A stretch of DNA of 13,686 bases from Planctomycetota bacterium (GTDB lineage Bacteria > Planctomycetota > Phycisphaerae > Sedimentisphaerales > Anaerobacaceae): positions 1 through 13,686 of the forward strand of contig QNBZ01000009.1 in assembly GCA_003644295.1 (NCBI GenBank), written 5' to 3'. Of this stretch, positions 6,528-13,646 are shown piece by piece. Numbering within the stretch: the first letter of the stretch is position 1; every line of letters starts with the position of its first letter. The position numbers were made by a program, and so were the translations under genes. A model generated the notes under the pieces. The model was not told the DNA's origin. It was given only the letters and a program-made list of their open reading frames with translations, and did no database searches.

Positions 6528-8531
6528 ATGAGTAAGAGCCAAAACGAAAAGTTGAATCTGTCACGTCGTGAGCCGAAAAGCAAAGGTAAAAAGCCACCAT
6601 TGCCGAACTATAAACGGGGGCCGTTTAACTGGCTGATGCTCGGAGCTTTGGCTCTGATACTGCTGCCGATGCTGCTGCGAGGATGGAATGTTGAGAATAT
6701 CAATTGGGATGACTTCATAAGGTATCTCGAAAACGGTCAAATCGAAAGTGTCGAAATCGGCGATACCAAAATTACAGGTAAGTTTAATCAGCAGGGAATC
6801 GAGAGCCGAGACAAAAAGGCGTCCACTTCCTTCACGGTGGATTACAAGCCGGAAGTGGTGGGCGAACGACTGGTTGAGAAACTGGAGCAGAGCGGAGTAG
6901 AAGTGAAATTTGCCAAACAGCATATCTGGCTTGTTATGCTGATGCAGTGGATTTTCCCGCTGCTTTTGTTAGTCGGGCTATTCTACTTTATGTTCGCACG
7001 AAATCTCCGCAGCGGCCCCGGCGGTATGCTGATGTCGTTTGGCCGCAGCAAACATCGGCTCCAGAGCAAAGACAAAGCCAAAGTTACCTTCAATGATGTA
7101 GCCGGTGTCGAAGAAGCCAAAGAAGAAGTAGCCGAGATAATCGAATTTCTGAAGAACCCAAAGAAATTTCAGCGTCTTGGCGGTCGTATCCCTCGCGGAG
7201 TTCTGCTTGTCGGGCCTCCCGGCTGCGGCAAGACATTACTTGCCAAAGCGATAGCAGGCCAGGCGGACGTTCCATTTTTCAGTATATCCGGCAGCGACTT
7301 CGTAGAGATGTTTGTAGGCGTCGGGGCATCGCGAGTGCGTGATTTGTTTAAGCAGGCCAAGGATAATTCTCCCTGTATTATTTTCCTCGACGAGGTCGAT
7401 GCCATAGGTCGCAAACGCGGCGCCGGCTTTGTCGGCGGCGGACACGATGAACGTGAACAGACGTTAAACGCAATTCTGGTTGAAATGGACGGCTTTGATA
7501 CGAACGACCAGGTGATAGTGATTGCAGCGACGAACCGTGGCGATATTTTAGACCGCGCCTTGACTCGGCCGGGCAGATTCGATAGACAGATTTTTGTTCC
7601 GCTGCCGGATTTGAAAGGCCGAGCAGACATATTAAAGGTCCATGCAAAGAAAGTAAAATTAGGCCCTAACGCTAATTTGGAACGGCTTGCCCGGGGAACG
7701 CCAATGTTCAGTGGGGCGGACCTTGCGGCTATTATCAACGAGGCCGCCCTTGCAGCAACTATGGCCAATAAAGACTTCGTTGAGATGGCAGATTTGGAAG
7801 AGGCCAGGGACAAGGTGCGATGGGGAAGAGCAAAGAAGAGCAGAGTTATGGACCAGAAAGAACGCGAAACTACGGCTTATCACGAAGCTGGCCATACGCT
7901 TGTTCAGTCGCTGCTGAAAGAAGCCGACCCCCTGCACAAAGTGAGTATCATTCCCCGCGGGCCAATGGGCGGCGCTACTTTTGCGCTGCCGGAAAAGGAC
8001 AGAACGATATTTACGAAAAGATACTGTATGGCGCTACTGCAGGTTTGTTTCGGCGGGCGAATAGCAGAAGAACTATTCTGCGATGATATATCCAGCGGCG
8101 CACAGTCGGATATTCAGCAGGCAACCAAAATTGCCCGTCAAATGGTTTTGACATGGGGTATGAGTGAGCAGCTTGGGCTAATCAGCTATGGGCCGGACGA
8201 GGGATTGAAGGATATGACGTTTGTAATGCCCGGCGAGAAAGAGTATTCAGAAAAAACGGCGGAAGCAATCGACGGCGAAGTAAAAAAGATTATCAACGAA
8301 GCATATAAAGAAGCAAAAGAGTTAATAGAAGCAAACAAAGATAAACTCGAGCGAATAACAAAAGCGCTGCTGAAGTACGAGACACTCGACGCCGATGACG
8401 TGCAATTGATTCTGGAAGGCAGCGAACTGAATAAACCCACCGTTTCAGAACTGTTGGCAGCCGAACAGGAAAAAGACAAGGAAAACGAAAAACCTAAAGC
8501 AAAAAAGGCAAAACCAAAACTTAAAACCTAA
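6528..8531 (+). CDS. ftsH: ATP-dependent zinc metalloprotease FtsH
   Basis: Membrane-anchored hexameric AAA+ protease that extracts and degrades misfolded membrane proteins and selected cytosolic regulators. The 667 residues show the complete family layout. The N-terminus is basic, and TM1 spans about 32-52. An extracytoplasmic domain covers about 55-130 and TM2 about 133-157. The AAA module has Walker A GPPGCGKT (229-236), Walker B IIFLDE (284-289), the second region of homology beginning near 335, and arginine fingers Arg350 and Arg353. The protease has zinc motif HEAGH (452-456) and third ligand Asp528 in SGAQSDIQQAT. All catalytic residues are present. The tail after about 640 is Lys/Glu-rich low complexity; its last dozen residues are encoded by A-rich heptamers that continue past the stop. 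The ATG follows lptE by 9 bp and lacks a strong Shine-Dalgarno, so coupling is likely. Confidence 0.98.
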   Translation: MSKSQNEKLNLSRREPKSKGKKPPLPNYKRGPFNWLMLGALALILLPMLLRGWNVENINWDDFIRYLENGQIESVEIGDTKITGKFNQQGIESRDKKASTSFTVDYKPEVVGERLVEKLEQSGVEVKFAKQHIWLVMLMQWIFPLLLLVGLFYFMFARNLRSGPGGMLMSFGRSKHRLQSKDKAKVTFNDVAGVEEAKEEVAEIIEFLKNPKKFQRLGGRIPRGVLLVGPPGCGKTLLAKAIAGQADVPFFSISGSDFVEMFVGVGASRVRDLFKQAKDNSPCIIFLDEVDAIGRKRGAGFVGGGHDEREQTLNAILVEMDGFDTNDQVIVIAATNRGDILDRALTRPGRFDRQIFVPLPDLKGRADILKVHAKKVKLGPNANLERLARGTPMFSGADLAAIINEAALAATMANKDFVEMADLEEARDKVRWGRAKKSRVMDQKERETTAYHEAGHTLVQSLLKEADPLHKVSIIPRGPMGGATFALPEKDRTIFTKRYCMALLQVCFGGRIAEELFCDDISSGAQSDIQQATKIARQMVLTWGMSEQLGLISYGPDEGLKDMTFVMPGEKEYSEKTAEAIDGEVKKIINEAYKEAKELIEANKDKLERITKALLKYETLDADDVQLILEGSELNKPTVSELLAAEQEKDKENEKPKAKKAKPKLKT

Positions 8532-8597
8532 AATTAAAGATGGGCGAGTTTTGAATTTTGAGCTGTGATTTTAGCTTTAGGTTTTTAACTTTGAATT
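8507..8597. repeat. 7-bp-period array with strand-polarity switch
   Basis: About thirteen heptamers run in one register across the ftsH stop codon into the gap before dsbD. The first part is A-rich (for example TTAAAAC 8521-8527, CTAAAAT 8528-8534, TAAAGAT 8535-8541). After GGGCGAG (8542-8548) the units become T-rich (TTTTGAA 8549-8555, TTTTGAG 8556-8562, TTTAGCT 8570-8576, TTTAACT 8584-8590, TTGAATT 8591-8597). A perfect 13-bp inverted repeat links AAAAACCTAAAGC (8488-8500, inside ftsH) with its complement at 8574-8586. The 78-bp ftsH-dsbD gap is almost entirely this array. Confidence 0.75.
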
Positions 8598-8609
8598 TCG
8601 TTGGTGTCT

Positions 8610-10394
8610 ATGCTGAAAGAAGTTGCAGCCATTTTCTGGTTAATTCTGGTTTTTGCTGTTAATGCTTTTGCCGCTCCGCCGCCCGGCAACGTAATCAAAA
8701 CCGATGTTGTCACCATTACTGTTGAGCAGCAATATGAAACAGTCAAGCCGGGCAGCAAATCTGCACTGGCGGTTCATTTTGAATTGGAAAAAGGATGGTA
8801 CTTTTACGCATCGTCAAAGACCGCTCAGGGCGGTATGAATCTTAAACTCAAGCCGACTGAAAAAAAATCCCGAACTATAGTTTTCTCTAAAGCTGTATTT
8901 CCACAGCCGATAGTTCACTTCGACAAATTTTCGGACGAAGAACTTGAGGTTTTCAGCGGCAAGTTCACTGTATTTATCCCGCTTACCGTTGGTATCGACC
9001 TCATTTTTCCGAAGGCCGGTAGTATTACAACTGATGTTGAGATTAGTATAGAGGGCGCTGTTTGTTCTGGTGTGCAGTGTCGTATGCCCGATTTTGGCAA
9101 TTTAGGTACAGTCATTAAAATTACTCCTGATGCTGTGATGAGCAATCCTCGGTTTTCTCTGCCGGAATATCGAGCATCGAGTATCGAGCATCCAGCATCA
9201 AGTAATGTTTGGTTCGCTCTTGGCTTGGCGTTTTTGGCAGGGCTGTCGCTGAACATTATGCCGTGTGTCTGGCCAATACTGCCGATTATCGTGATGCGAA
9301 TCGTCGAACAGGCAAAACAAAACAAAAACAGAACTATAACGATGGGCTTAGCTTTTTGTCTCGGGATATTGTTGTTCTTCGCATCTCTTGCGGGTGCCAA
9401 TATCGTTTTGCAGGTCTTCTACGGAACGGTACTGCAATGGGGCGACCAATTCCGTAATCCTGCCTTTGTTGCTGCGATGGCGTTTTTGCTGGTGGTATTA
9501 GCACTATTTATGTTTGACGTTTTCGCAATTACTGTACCAGCCGCCGTTTCGAGTAAGTCCAGTACAGGTAAAGGGCATTTAGGAACTGTCGGAATGGGTT
9601 TTCTGGCAGCGGTCTTGAGTACTCCGTGCAGCTTTGCGATTCTGGCGGCGGCCTTCGCCTGGGCGCAGGTTCAACCCTTGCCGCTTGCCACGCTGGCGAT
9701 AATGATTATAGGCGTCGGAATGGCTGTGCCGTATGCAATACTGACTTCGATGCCCGGGTTGTTAAATCGGCTGCCAAAGCCAGGCAGATGGATGGAAATA
9801 TCTAAACAGGCAGTCGGATTTATTCTGCTGTTTATCGCAATATGGCTTATTACGGTGCTGCCTCAACAGCGAAGAACCGCAGCGCTGTATTTTGCCCTGA
9901 TACTGAGTTTTTGCGTCTGGATGTTTGGCAGCTGGGTCAGGTATAATACAAAGCCGGTTCATAAGTGGCTTATCCGAATTACGGCGGTTGCCTTGGCGGT
10001 TGCAGCGGGGCTGTTCTTCTTGACGCCGACAGAAAAACTTATCGACTGGCAAAAATATGACGGCGCTCTGATAGAAACAGCTTTAGCCGAATCAAGGCCT
10101 GTCTTAATTGAGTTCACCGCAGAATGGTGTCTAAGTTGCAATGTGGTTGGAAAAACAGTTTATTCCCGCAAGGATATTGCAAAACTGATTGAAGAGAAAA
10201 ATGTTTTGGCAATTAAAGCGGATACCACGGTGAAAAATTGTCCGGCAACGCTTGCCCTGAAAAATGTTTATAATGAGCCGGGCGTTCCGGTTAGCATACT
10301 GCTTTTACCGGGAAAAAAAGAAGCGGTCAGGTGGCGAGGCAAATCTTTTGCTGACGAACTGAAAGGGCTTTTAGAAAAACTTCCATCCAAATAA
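8610..10394 (+). CDS. dsbD: Thiol:disulfide interchange protein DsbD
   Basis: Carries electrons from cytoplasmic thioredoxin across the inner membrane to periplasmic thiol proteins. From the ATG at 8610 the product has 594 residues, the normal size for full-length DsbD. Residues 1-21 form a signal peptide ending AFA before APPP. The N-terminal alpha domain has the redox pair Cys152 and Cys157. The membrane domain starts near 200, with Cys219 in MPCVWPILP and Cys340 in STPCSFAIL, and about eight helices. A C-terminal thioredoxin-like domain has the CLSC active site (507-510). Upstream TTG (8601) and GTG (8604) codons could also start it. Residues 187-199, between alpha and membrane domains, are encoded by a 7-bp tandem array. 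Its place after ftsH and lptE suggests an envelope role, but the actual client (LptD, cytochrome c maturation or others) is not shown. Confidence 0.93.
   Translation: MLKEVAAIFWLILVFAVNAFAAPPPGNVIKTDVVTITVEQQYETVKPGSKSALAVHFELEKGWYFYASSKTAQGGMNLKLKPTEKKSRTIVFSKAVFPQPIVHFDKFSDEELEVFSGKFTVFIPLTVGIDLIFPKAGSITTDVEISIEGAVCSGVQCRMPDFGNLGTVIKITPDAVMSNPRFSLPEYRASSIEHPASSNVWFALGLAFLAGLSLNIMPCVWPILPIIVMRIVEQAKQNKNRTITMGLAFCLGILLFFASLAGANIVLQVFYGTVLQWGDQFRNPAFVAAMAFLLVVLALFMFDVFAITVPAAVSSKSSTGKGHLGTVGMGFLAAVLSTPCSFAILAAAFAWAQVQPLPLATLAIMIIGVGMAVPYAILTSMPGLLNRLPKPGRWMEISKQAVGFILLFIAIWLITVLPQQRRTAALYFALILSFCVWMFGSWVRYNTKPVHKWLIRITAVALAVAAGLFFLTPTEKLIDWQKYDGALIETALAESRPVLIEFTAEWCLSCNVVGKTVYSRKDIAKLIEEKNVLAIKADTTVKNCPATLALKNVYNEPGVPVSILLLPGKKEAVRWRGKSFADELKGLLEKLPSK
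9169..9203. repeat. In-frame 7-bp-period array inside dsbD, five units
   Basis: Five heptamers in perfect register: ATCGAGC (9169-9175), ATCGAGT (9176-9182), ATCGAGC (9183-9189), ATCCAGC (9190-9196) and ATCAAGT (9197-9203). Since 35 is not a multiple of 3, the unit is read in shifting frames and yields the linker YRASSIEHPASSN (residues 187-199) with no stop. It falls exactly between the folded alpha domain and the first membrane helix. Confidence 0.88.
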
Positions 10395-10399
10395 CGACT

Positions 10400-11098
10400 A
10401 TGGCTAAAAGTGCAACGATAAAGGCATTCCCTGAGCGAAACCGAAGGGTTGACAAAGCTGAAGCGGCTGAACGTGTCAGAAAAATTTGGCCCGTATTAAA
10501 AAAAACATACCCGAATGCAAAGACCGCTCTTAACTTTAGAAATCCACTGGAACTGCTTATCGCAACAATTCTGTCGGCGCAGTGTACGGATGTTCGTGTC
10601 AATATGGTAACCGAAAAAGCGTTCAAGAAATATAAATCGGCTGCCGACTGGGCAAAAGCCGACCTGAAAGAAATTGAGTCGGATATAAAAAGCACGGGCT
10701 TCTACCATAATAAGGCGGTGAGCATTAAGGGCGCCTGCAAAAAAATAGTCGAGCAGTTTGACAGTAAAGTCCCCTGTACGATGGAAAAGCTATCTTCTCT
10801 TCCGGGCGTGGGTAGAAAGACGGCTAATGTCGTACTTGGCAACGCCTTCGACAAGCCGGCAATCGCCTGCGATACACACGTTATTCGGCTGTCCCGTCGC
10901 CTGGGGCTTTCAGAGAACAGCAACGCAGTAAAGTTAGAATCCGATTTAGCCGAAATAGTACCAAAGAAAAATTGGACGATGTTCAGCCACCTCTTGATTT
11001 TTCACGGTCGAAATTACTGCCGTGCCCGCAAGCCGGACTGCGAAAACTGCCCGATTGCAAAACATTGCCCTGCTGCGAACGACCCAGCTTTATGGTAA
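10400..11098 (+). CDS. nth: Endonuclease III (DNA glycosylase/AP lyase)
   Basis: Removes oxidised pyrimidines from DNA and cleaves the abasic site, starting base-excision repair. The helix-hairpin-helix LPGVGRKTANVVL contains catalytic Lys140, and the second catalytic residue is Asp158 in CDTHV. The iron-sulfur cluster loop has Cys207, Cys214, Cys217 and Cys223 with the canonical spacing C-x6-C-x2-C-x5-C. LLIATILSAQCTD (52-64) is the usual N-terminal helix signature. At 232 residues it is about 20 longer than E. coli Nth (211). The excess is an N-terminal extension, part of which (residues 10-17) is encoded by a 20-bp element resembling a dispersed bacterial repeat. No in-frame ATG lies between the start and Met69, so the ATG at 10400 stands. 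It follows dsbD by 5 bp with no clear Shine-Dalgarno. Confidence 0.96.
   Translation: MAKSATIKAFPERNRRVDKAEAAERVRKIWPVLKKTYPNAKTALNFRNPLELLIATILSAQCTDVRVNMVTEKAFKKYKSAADWAKADLKEIESDIKSTGFYHNKAVSIKGACKKIVEQFDSKVPCTMEKLSSLPGVGRKTANVVLGNAFDKPAIACDTHVIRLSRRLGLSENSNAVKLESDLAEIVPKKNWTMFSHLLIFHGRNYCRARKPDCENCPIAKHCPAANDPALW
10429..10448. repeat. Dispersed-repeat-like 20-mer in the nth N-terminus
   Basis: CCCTGAGCGAAACCGAAGGG, with CCCT and AGGG ends able to pair. From memory it closely resembles a short element of the form CCCTGAGC-N-TCGAAGGG that recurs in very many bacterial genomes. Here it is read in frame within FPERNRRV (residues 10-17). The sequence is seen directly; the family relationship is recalled, not searched. 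Confidence 0.5.
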
Positions 11099-11106
11099 AA
11101 TATATC

Positions 11107-11141
11107 TTACGACATACGACATACTACATACGAGATACGAA
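11107..11141. repeat. 7-bp-period array abutting the LOG gene start, five units
   Basis: TTACGAC (11107-11113), ATACGAC (11114-11120), ATACTAC (11121-11127), ATACGAG (11128-11134) and ATACGAA (11135-11141), in perfect register. The array ends two bases before the ATG at 11144 and fills most of the 45-bp gap after nth. It therefore occupies the position where a Shine-Dalgarno would be expected; only ACGAG (11130-11134) is even weakly purine-rich. Confidence 0.88.
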
Positions 11142-11143
11142 AT

Positions 11144-11833
11144 ATGGTTGATATGATTGATAAACCGGTTCAAGACCTTTGGCGGATATTCAGGGTTATG
11201 GCCGAGTTCGTGGAAGGTTTCGATGAGCTTGGTTCTGTCGGGCCTGCGGTGTCGTTCTTCGGCTCGGCACGGATGAAACAGAATGATAAGTTCTACGAAC
11301 TTGCTCAGGCAACGGCTTCAACGATAGCAAAGGCCGGCTTTGCGGTGATAACCGGCGGAGGCGGCGGAATTATGGAGGCGGCTAATAAAGGAGCCGCAGA
11401 AGCCGGCGGTAAAAGCATCGGACTCAATATCGAACTGCCAATAGAGCAGATACCGAACGAATACCAGAATTTGTCGCTGCATTTCAGGTATTTTTTCTGT
11501 CGTAAAGTGATGTTCTTAAAATACGCTCACGGCTTCGTGGTTTTCCCAGGCGGCTTCGGCACTATGGACGAATTCTTCGAGTCGCTGGTGTTGATTCAAA
11601 CATTAAAACAGGCATCCTTTCCCGTAATCCTGATGGGAAGTAGTTACTGGAACGGCTTGGTCAACTGGATGAAGGAAGAGATGCTCGGCAAACATAATTT
11701 TATTTCGCCGGAAGATATGAACGTGTTCACTGTGGTGGATGAGCCGGCAGAGGCCGTTAAGATTATAGTAGATTTCAGAGAGAAACAGGGACGCGGCGGA
11801 TTGGATTTGCCATCTGGAATGAAGAAAGTGTAG
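11144..11833 (+). CDS. LOG-family (TIGR00730) nucleotide phosphoribohydrolase
   Basis: Rossmann-fold protein of the LOG family, formerly mis-named lysine decarboxylase. Characterised members hydrolyse the N-glycosidic bond of cytokinin riboside or purine nucleoside 5'-monophosphates. The family motif PGGFGTMDE (135-143) supplies the phosphate-binding loop and catalytic glutamate; the upstream GGGGGIMEAANKGA (71-84) and SFFGSAR (37-43) are also diagnostic. At 229 residues it belongs to the longer bacterial subgroup with an N-terminal helical extension (about 1-35). Substrate cannot be told from the sequence; purine monophosphate salvage is as likely as cytokinin activation. The ATG at 11144 directly follows a heptamer array. 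Transcription ends at the hairpin just downstream. Confidence 0.9.
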   Translation: MVDMIDKPVQDLWRIFRVMAEFVEGFDELGSVGPAVSFFGSARMKQNDKFYELAQATASTIAKAGFAVITGGGGGIMEAANKGAAEAGGKSIGLNIELPIEQIPNEYQNLSLHFRYFFCRKVMFLKYAHGFVVFPGGFGTMDEFFESLVLIQTLKQASFPVILMGSSYWNGLVNWMKEEMLGKHNFISPEDMNVFTVVDEPAEAVKIIVDFREKQGRGGLDLPSGMKKV

Positions 11834-11841
11834 AAAAACTG

Positions 11842-11875
11842 GGACAGTTCTCGACGTCAGGAACTGTCCTATTTT
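11842..11875. terminator. Bidirectional rho-independent terminator
   Basis: Perfect 9-bp stem GGACAGTTC (11842-11850) with GAACTGTCC (11861-11869) around a 10-nt loop, followed on the plus strand by TATTTTTC. On the minus strand the same stem is followed by AGTTTTTC, so it can stop transcription from both converging genes. The last codon of the minus-strand radical SAM gene (TAG at 11871-11869) touches the stem. Confidence 0.85.
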
Positions 11876-13611
11876 TCTTTCATTGCATCATCCAAATGCT
11901 TCAATAGATATTTCTTCTCTGGGCCGCCGAGATGCTCCCAGGGCAGATTTTCATCATGGCCAAATTGCCTTTGTGCCGCTGTGTCAATGTCCATACCAAA
12001 TTTTTCAAAGGCGCTTTGCCAGATTTCATAGTTAAAACATTCACGCCATAAATCGAACTTTGCGCCTCTTCTCCAGGCCTCTTCGATAACATCGCACAGC
12101 CCTCTGTCGCCTCGGGACATCGCTGATTCCAGAACGCTTGCGCTTATATCGTGAAACTTGAACCGCAGAAACCTCGCGCGAAGTCTCCTTTTCTCATCAA
12201 GTATCAACCGTTTTGCCTCTTCGAAATATGCTTTTGGCTTTTGTCCGAGCCAGCCAAACGGGGTGTGCGGCTTTGGCACAAGCCAGCTTACCGTGATGTT
12301 GATTTGGCCTGTCTTGCCGTCGATTTTCTTCCGCAGTCCGGCTAATTGAGATGACAACTCCACAATCTGTTTTATATCATCGGCGGTCTCACCCGGCAGA
12401 CCAACCATAAAATACAGTTTTAATCGCTGCCAGCCGGCCCGGTAGGCAGCCTCAACAGCGGCGAACAAATCTTCATCTTTCAATGGCTTGTTGATAATCT
12501 GTCTTAATTTTTCGCCGGCGGCCTCAACGGCAATTGTCAGGCCGCCTTTTCTTACTACGGTCAGCAATTTAGGCAGTAACTTTAGATGCTTATCAACACG
12601 CAAAGACGGCAGCGACAAGCCGACATGCCTGCCACTGAAATACCGGTGCAGGCGTGAAACTAATTCCTCGAGGTTTGGATAATCAGCGGTCGATAAGCTC
12701 AGCAAGCTGACTGTCTCGAAGCCCGTGGCGTGGTAGCAGGCCTTTGCCAAACTGACAATTTTTTCAACACTTCGGCAGCGAACCGGTCTTCTACAGAAAC
12801 TGGCCTGACAAAATCTGCATCGGCCTGGACAGCCGCGCATAATCTCAACGCTGACACGTTCGTGAACGGCCTGAGTAAACGGAACAATGGGACGAAGCGG
12901 GACAGGAGCGTTTTCAAAATCCTTTACAACGGCATTTTTCAATTTGGGGTTTTCAGTTGAATTGTAAAGAGTGGGGACATAGACCCAGCCGAATTTTTTA
13001 GCTGCCTCGGTTAGGATTTCCATTTTTGTAGCGCCGGCCTTTTTCTCAGTTCTAATCAGTTGTGCCAATTCCACAACCGCTTCTTCACCTTCACCGATTA
13101 TGAATAAATCAATAAAGTCGGCTATTGGTTCACAGCAGTTTGCCATACCGCCGCCGGCAATTATCAGCGGAGCGTTTTCATCTCTTAATCCGCTGCGGAT
13201 TTCCAAGCCGCCAAGGTCAAGCATATTGAGAACGTTGGTGTAGCAAAGCTCGCTGGTCAAACTAAATCCGATAATATCAAAATCCTTCAATGCCGCCCTG
13301 GATTCCAAACTGAACAGCGGAATTTTTTTGCGGCGCATTACTTCTTCAGCATCAACCCATGGTGCAAAGACCCGCTCGGCAGCTATACCGTCAACTCCGT
13401 TCAGAATATCGTAAATAACCGCAATGCCAGTGTAGCTCATCGCCACTTCGTAAATGTCCGGGAAACACAAGGCAACAGTCAAGTCGCACTTCGAGAGGTC
13501 TTTTTTGATTTGGTTGATTTCGCCGCCGATGTACCTGCTGGGCCTGCGAACAAACGGCAGAAAATCCCTGTCGACACGCTCGGCTAATGTTATTACTTCT
13601 CTTTTTTCCAC
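11869..13611 (-). CDS. TIGR03960-type B12-binding-domain radical SAM protein
   Basis: Radical SAM enzyme of the family usually annotated TIGR03960; its reaction is unknown to me. The 580 residues divide into an N-terminal cobalamin-binding-like region (about 40-190, with FDIIGFSLTSEL at 111-122, IAGGG at 151-155 and IIGEGEEAV at 171-179), then the radical SAM core with CPGRCRFCQ (Cys261, Cys265, Cys268), then a long helical C-terminus. The classical B12-binding DxHxxG is not evident, so cobalamin binding is uncertain. The motif RRPSRYIGGEINQ (22-34) near the start is typical of the family and supports the GTG start at 13611-13609. In other bacteria a DUF2344 (TIGR03936) partner often follows or is fused; here the gene ends at the terminator facing the LOG gene. 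A TATAAT lies only 6 nt upstream of the GTG. Confidence 0.88.
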   Translation of the reverse strand: MEKREVITLAERVDRDFLPFVRRPSRYIGGEINQIKKDLSKCDLTVALCFPDIYEVAMSYTGIAVIYDILNGVDGIAAERVFAPWVDAEEVMRRKKIPLFSLESRAALKDFDIIGFSLTSELCYTNVLNMLDLGGLEIRSGLRDENAPLIIAGGGMANCCEPIADFIDLFIIGEGEEAVVELAQLIRTEKKAGATKMEILTEAAKKFGWVYVPTLYNSTENPKLKNAVVKDFENAPVPLRPIVPFTQAVHERVSVEIMRGCPGRCRFCQASFCRRPVRCRSVEKIVSLAKACYHATGFETVSLLSLSTADYPNLEELVSRLHRYFSGRHVGLSLPSLRVDKHLKLLPKLLTVVRKGGLTIAVEAAGEKLRQIINKPLKDEDLFAAVEAAYRAGWQRLKLYFMVGLPGETADDIKQIVELSSQLAGLRKKIDGKTGQINITVSWLVPKPHTPFGWLGQKPKAYFEEAKRLILDEKRRLRARFLRFKFHDISASVLESAMSRGDRGLCDVIEEAWRRGAKFDLWRECFNYEIWQSAFEKFGMDIDTAAQRQFGHDENLPWEHLGGPEKKYLLKHLDDAMKEK

Positions 13612-13617
13612 AGCGAT

Positions 13618-13646
13618 ATTATAAATTGATTATTGATTATTTTCTA
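13618..13646 (-). promoter_or_regulatory. Predicted promoter of the TIGR03960 gene, possibly leaderless
   Basis: On the minus strand a perfect TATAAT (13623-13618) is preceded after 17 nt by TAGAAA (13646-13641, 4 of 6 to TTGACA). The -10 ends only 6 nt before the GTG start, so transcription would begin at or next to the start codon and leave no leader. No Shine-Dalgarno is visible. Prediction from consensus and spacing only. Confidence 0.4.

Noticed and set aside
7169..7813. 214-codon open frame on the minus strand opposite ftsH
   Set aside because: Antisense to the conserved AAA domain; its Ser/Arg/Pro-rich translation is a by-product of the codon usage of the real gene.
8601..8609. TTG or GTG start for dsbD
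   Set aside because: Possible, but the ATG at 8610 gives a compact signal peptide; neither alternative has a better ribosome-binding site. Kept as a minor uncertainty.
9169..9203. CRISPR-like array or minisatellite insertion sequence
   Set aside because: Units are 7 bp with no spacers, no flanking target duplication and no associated genes.
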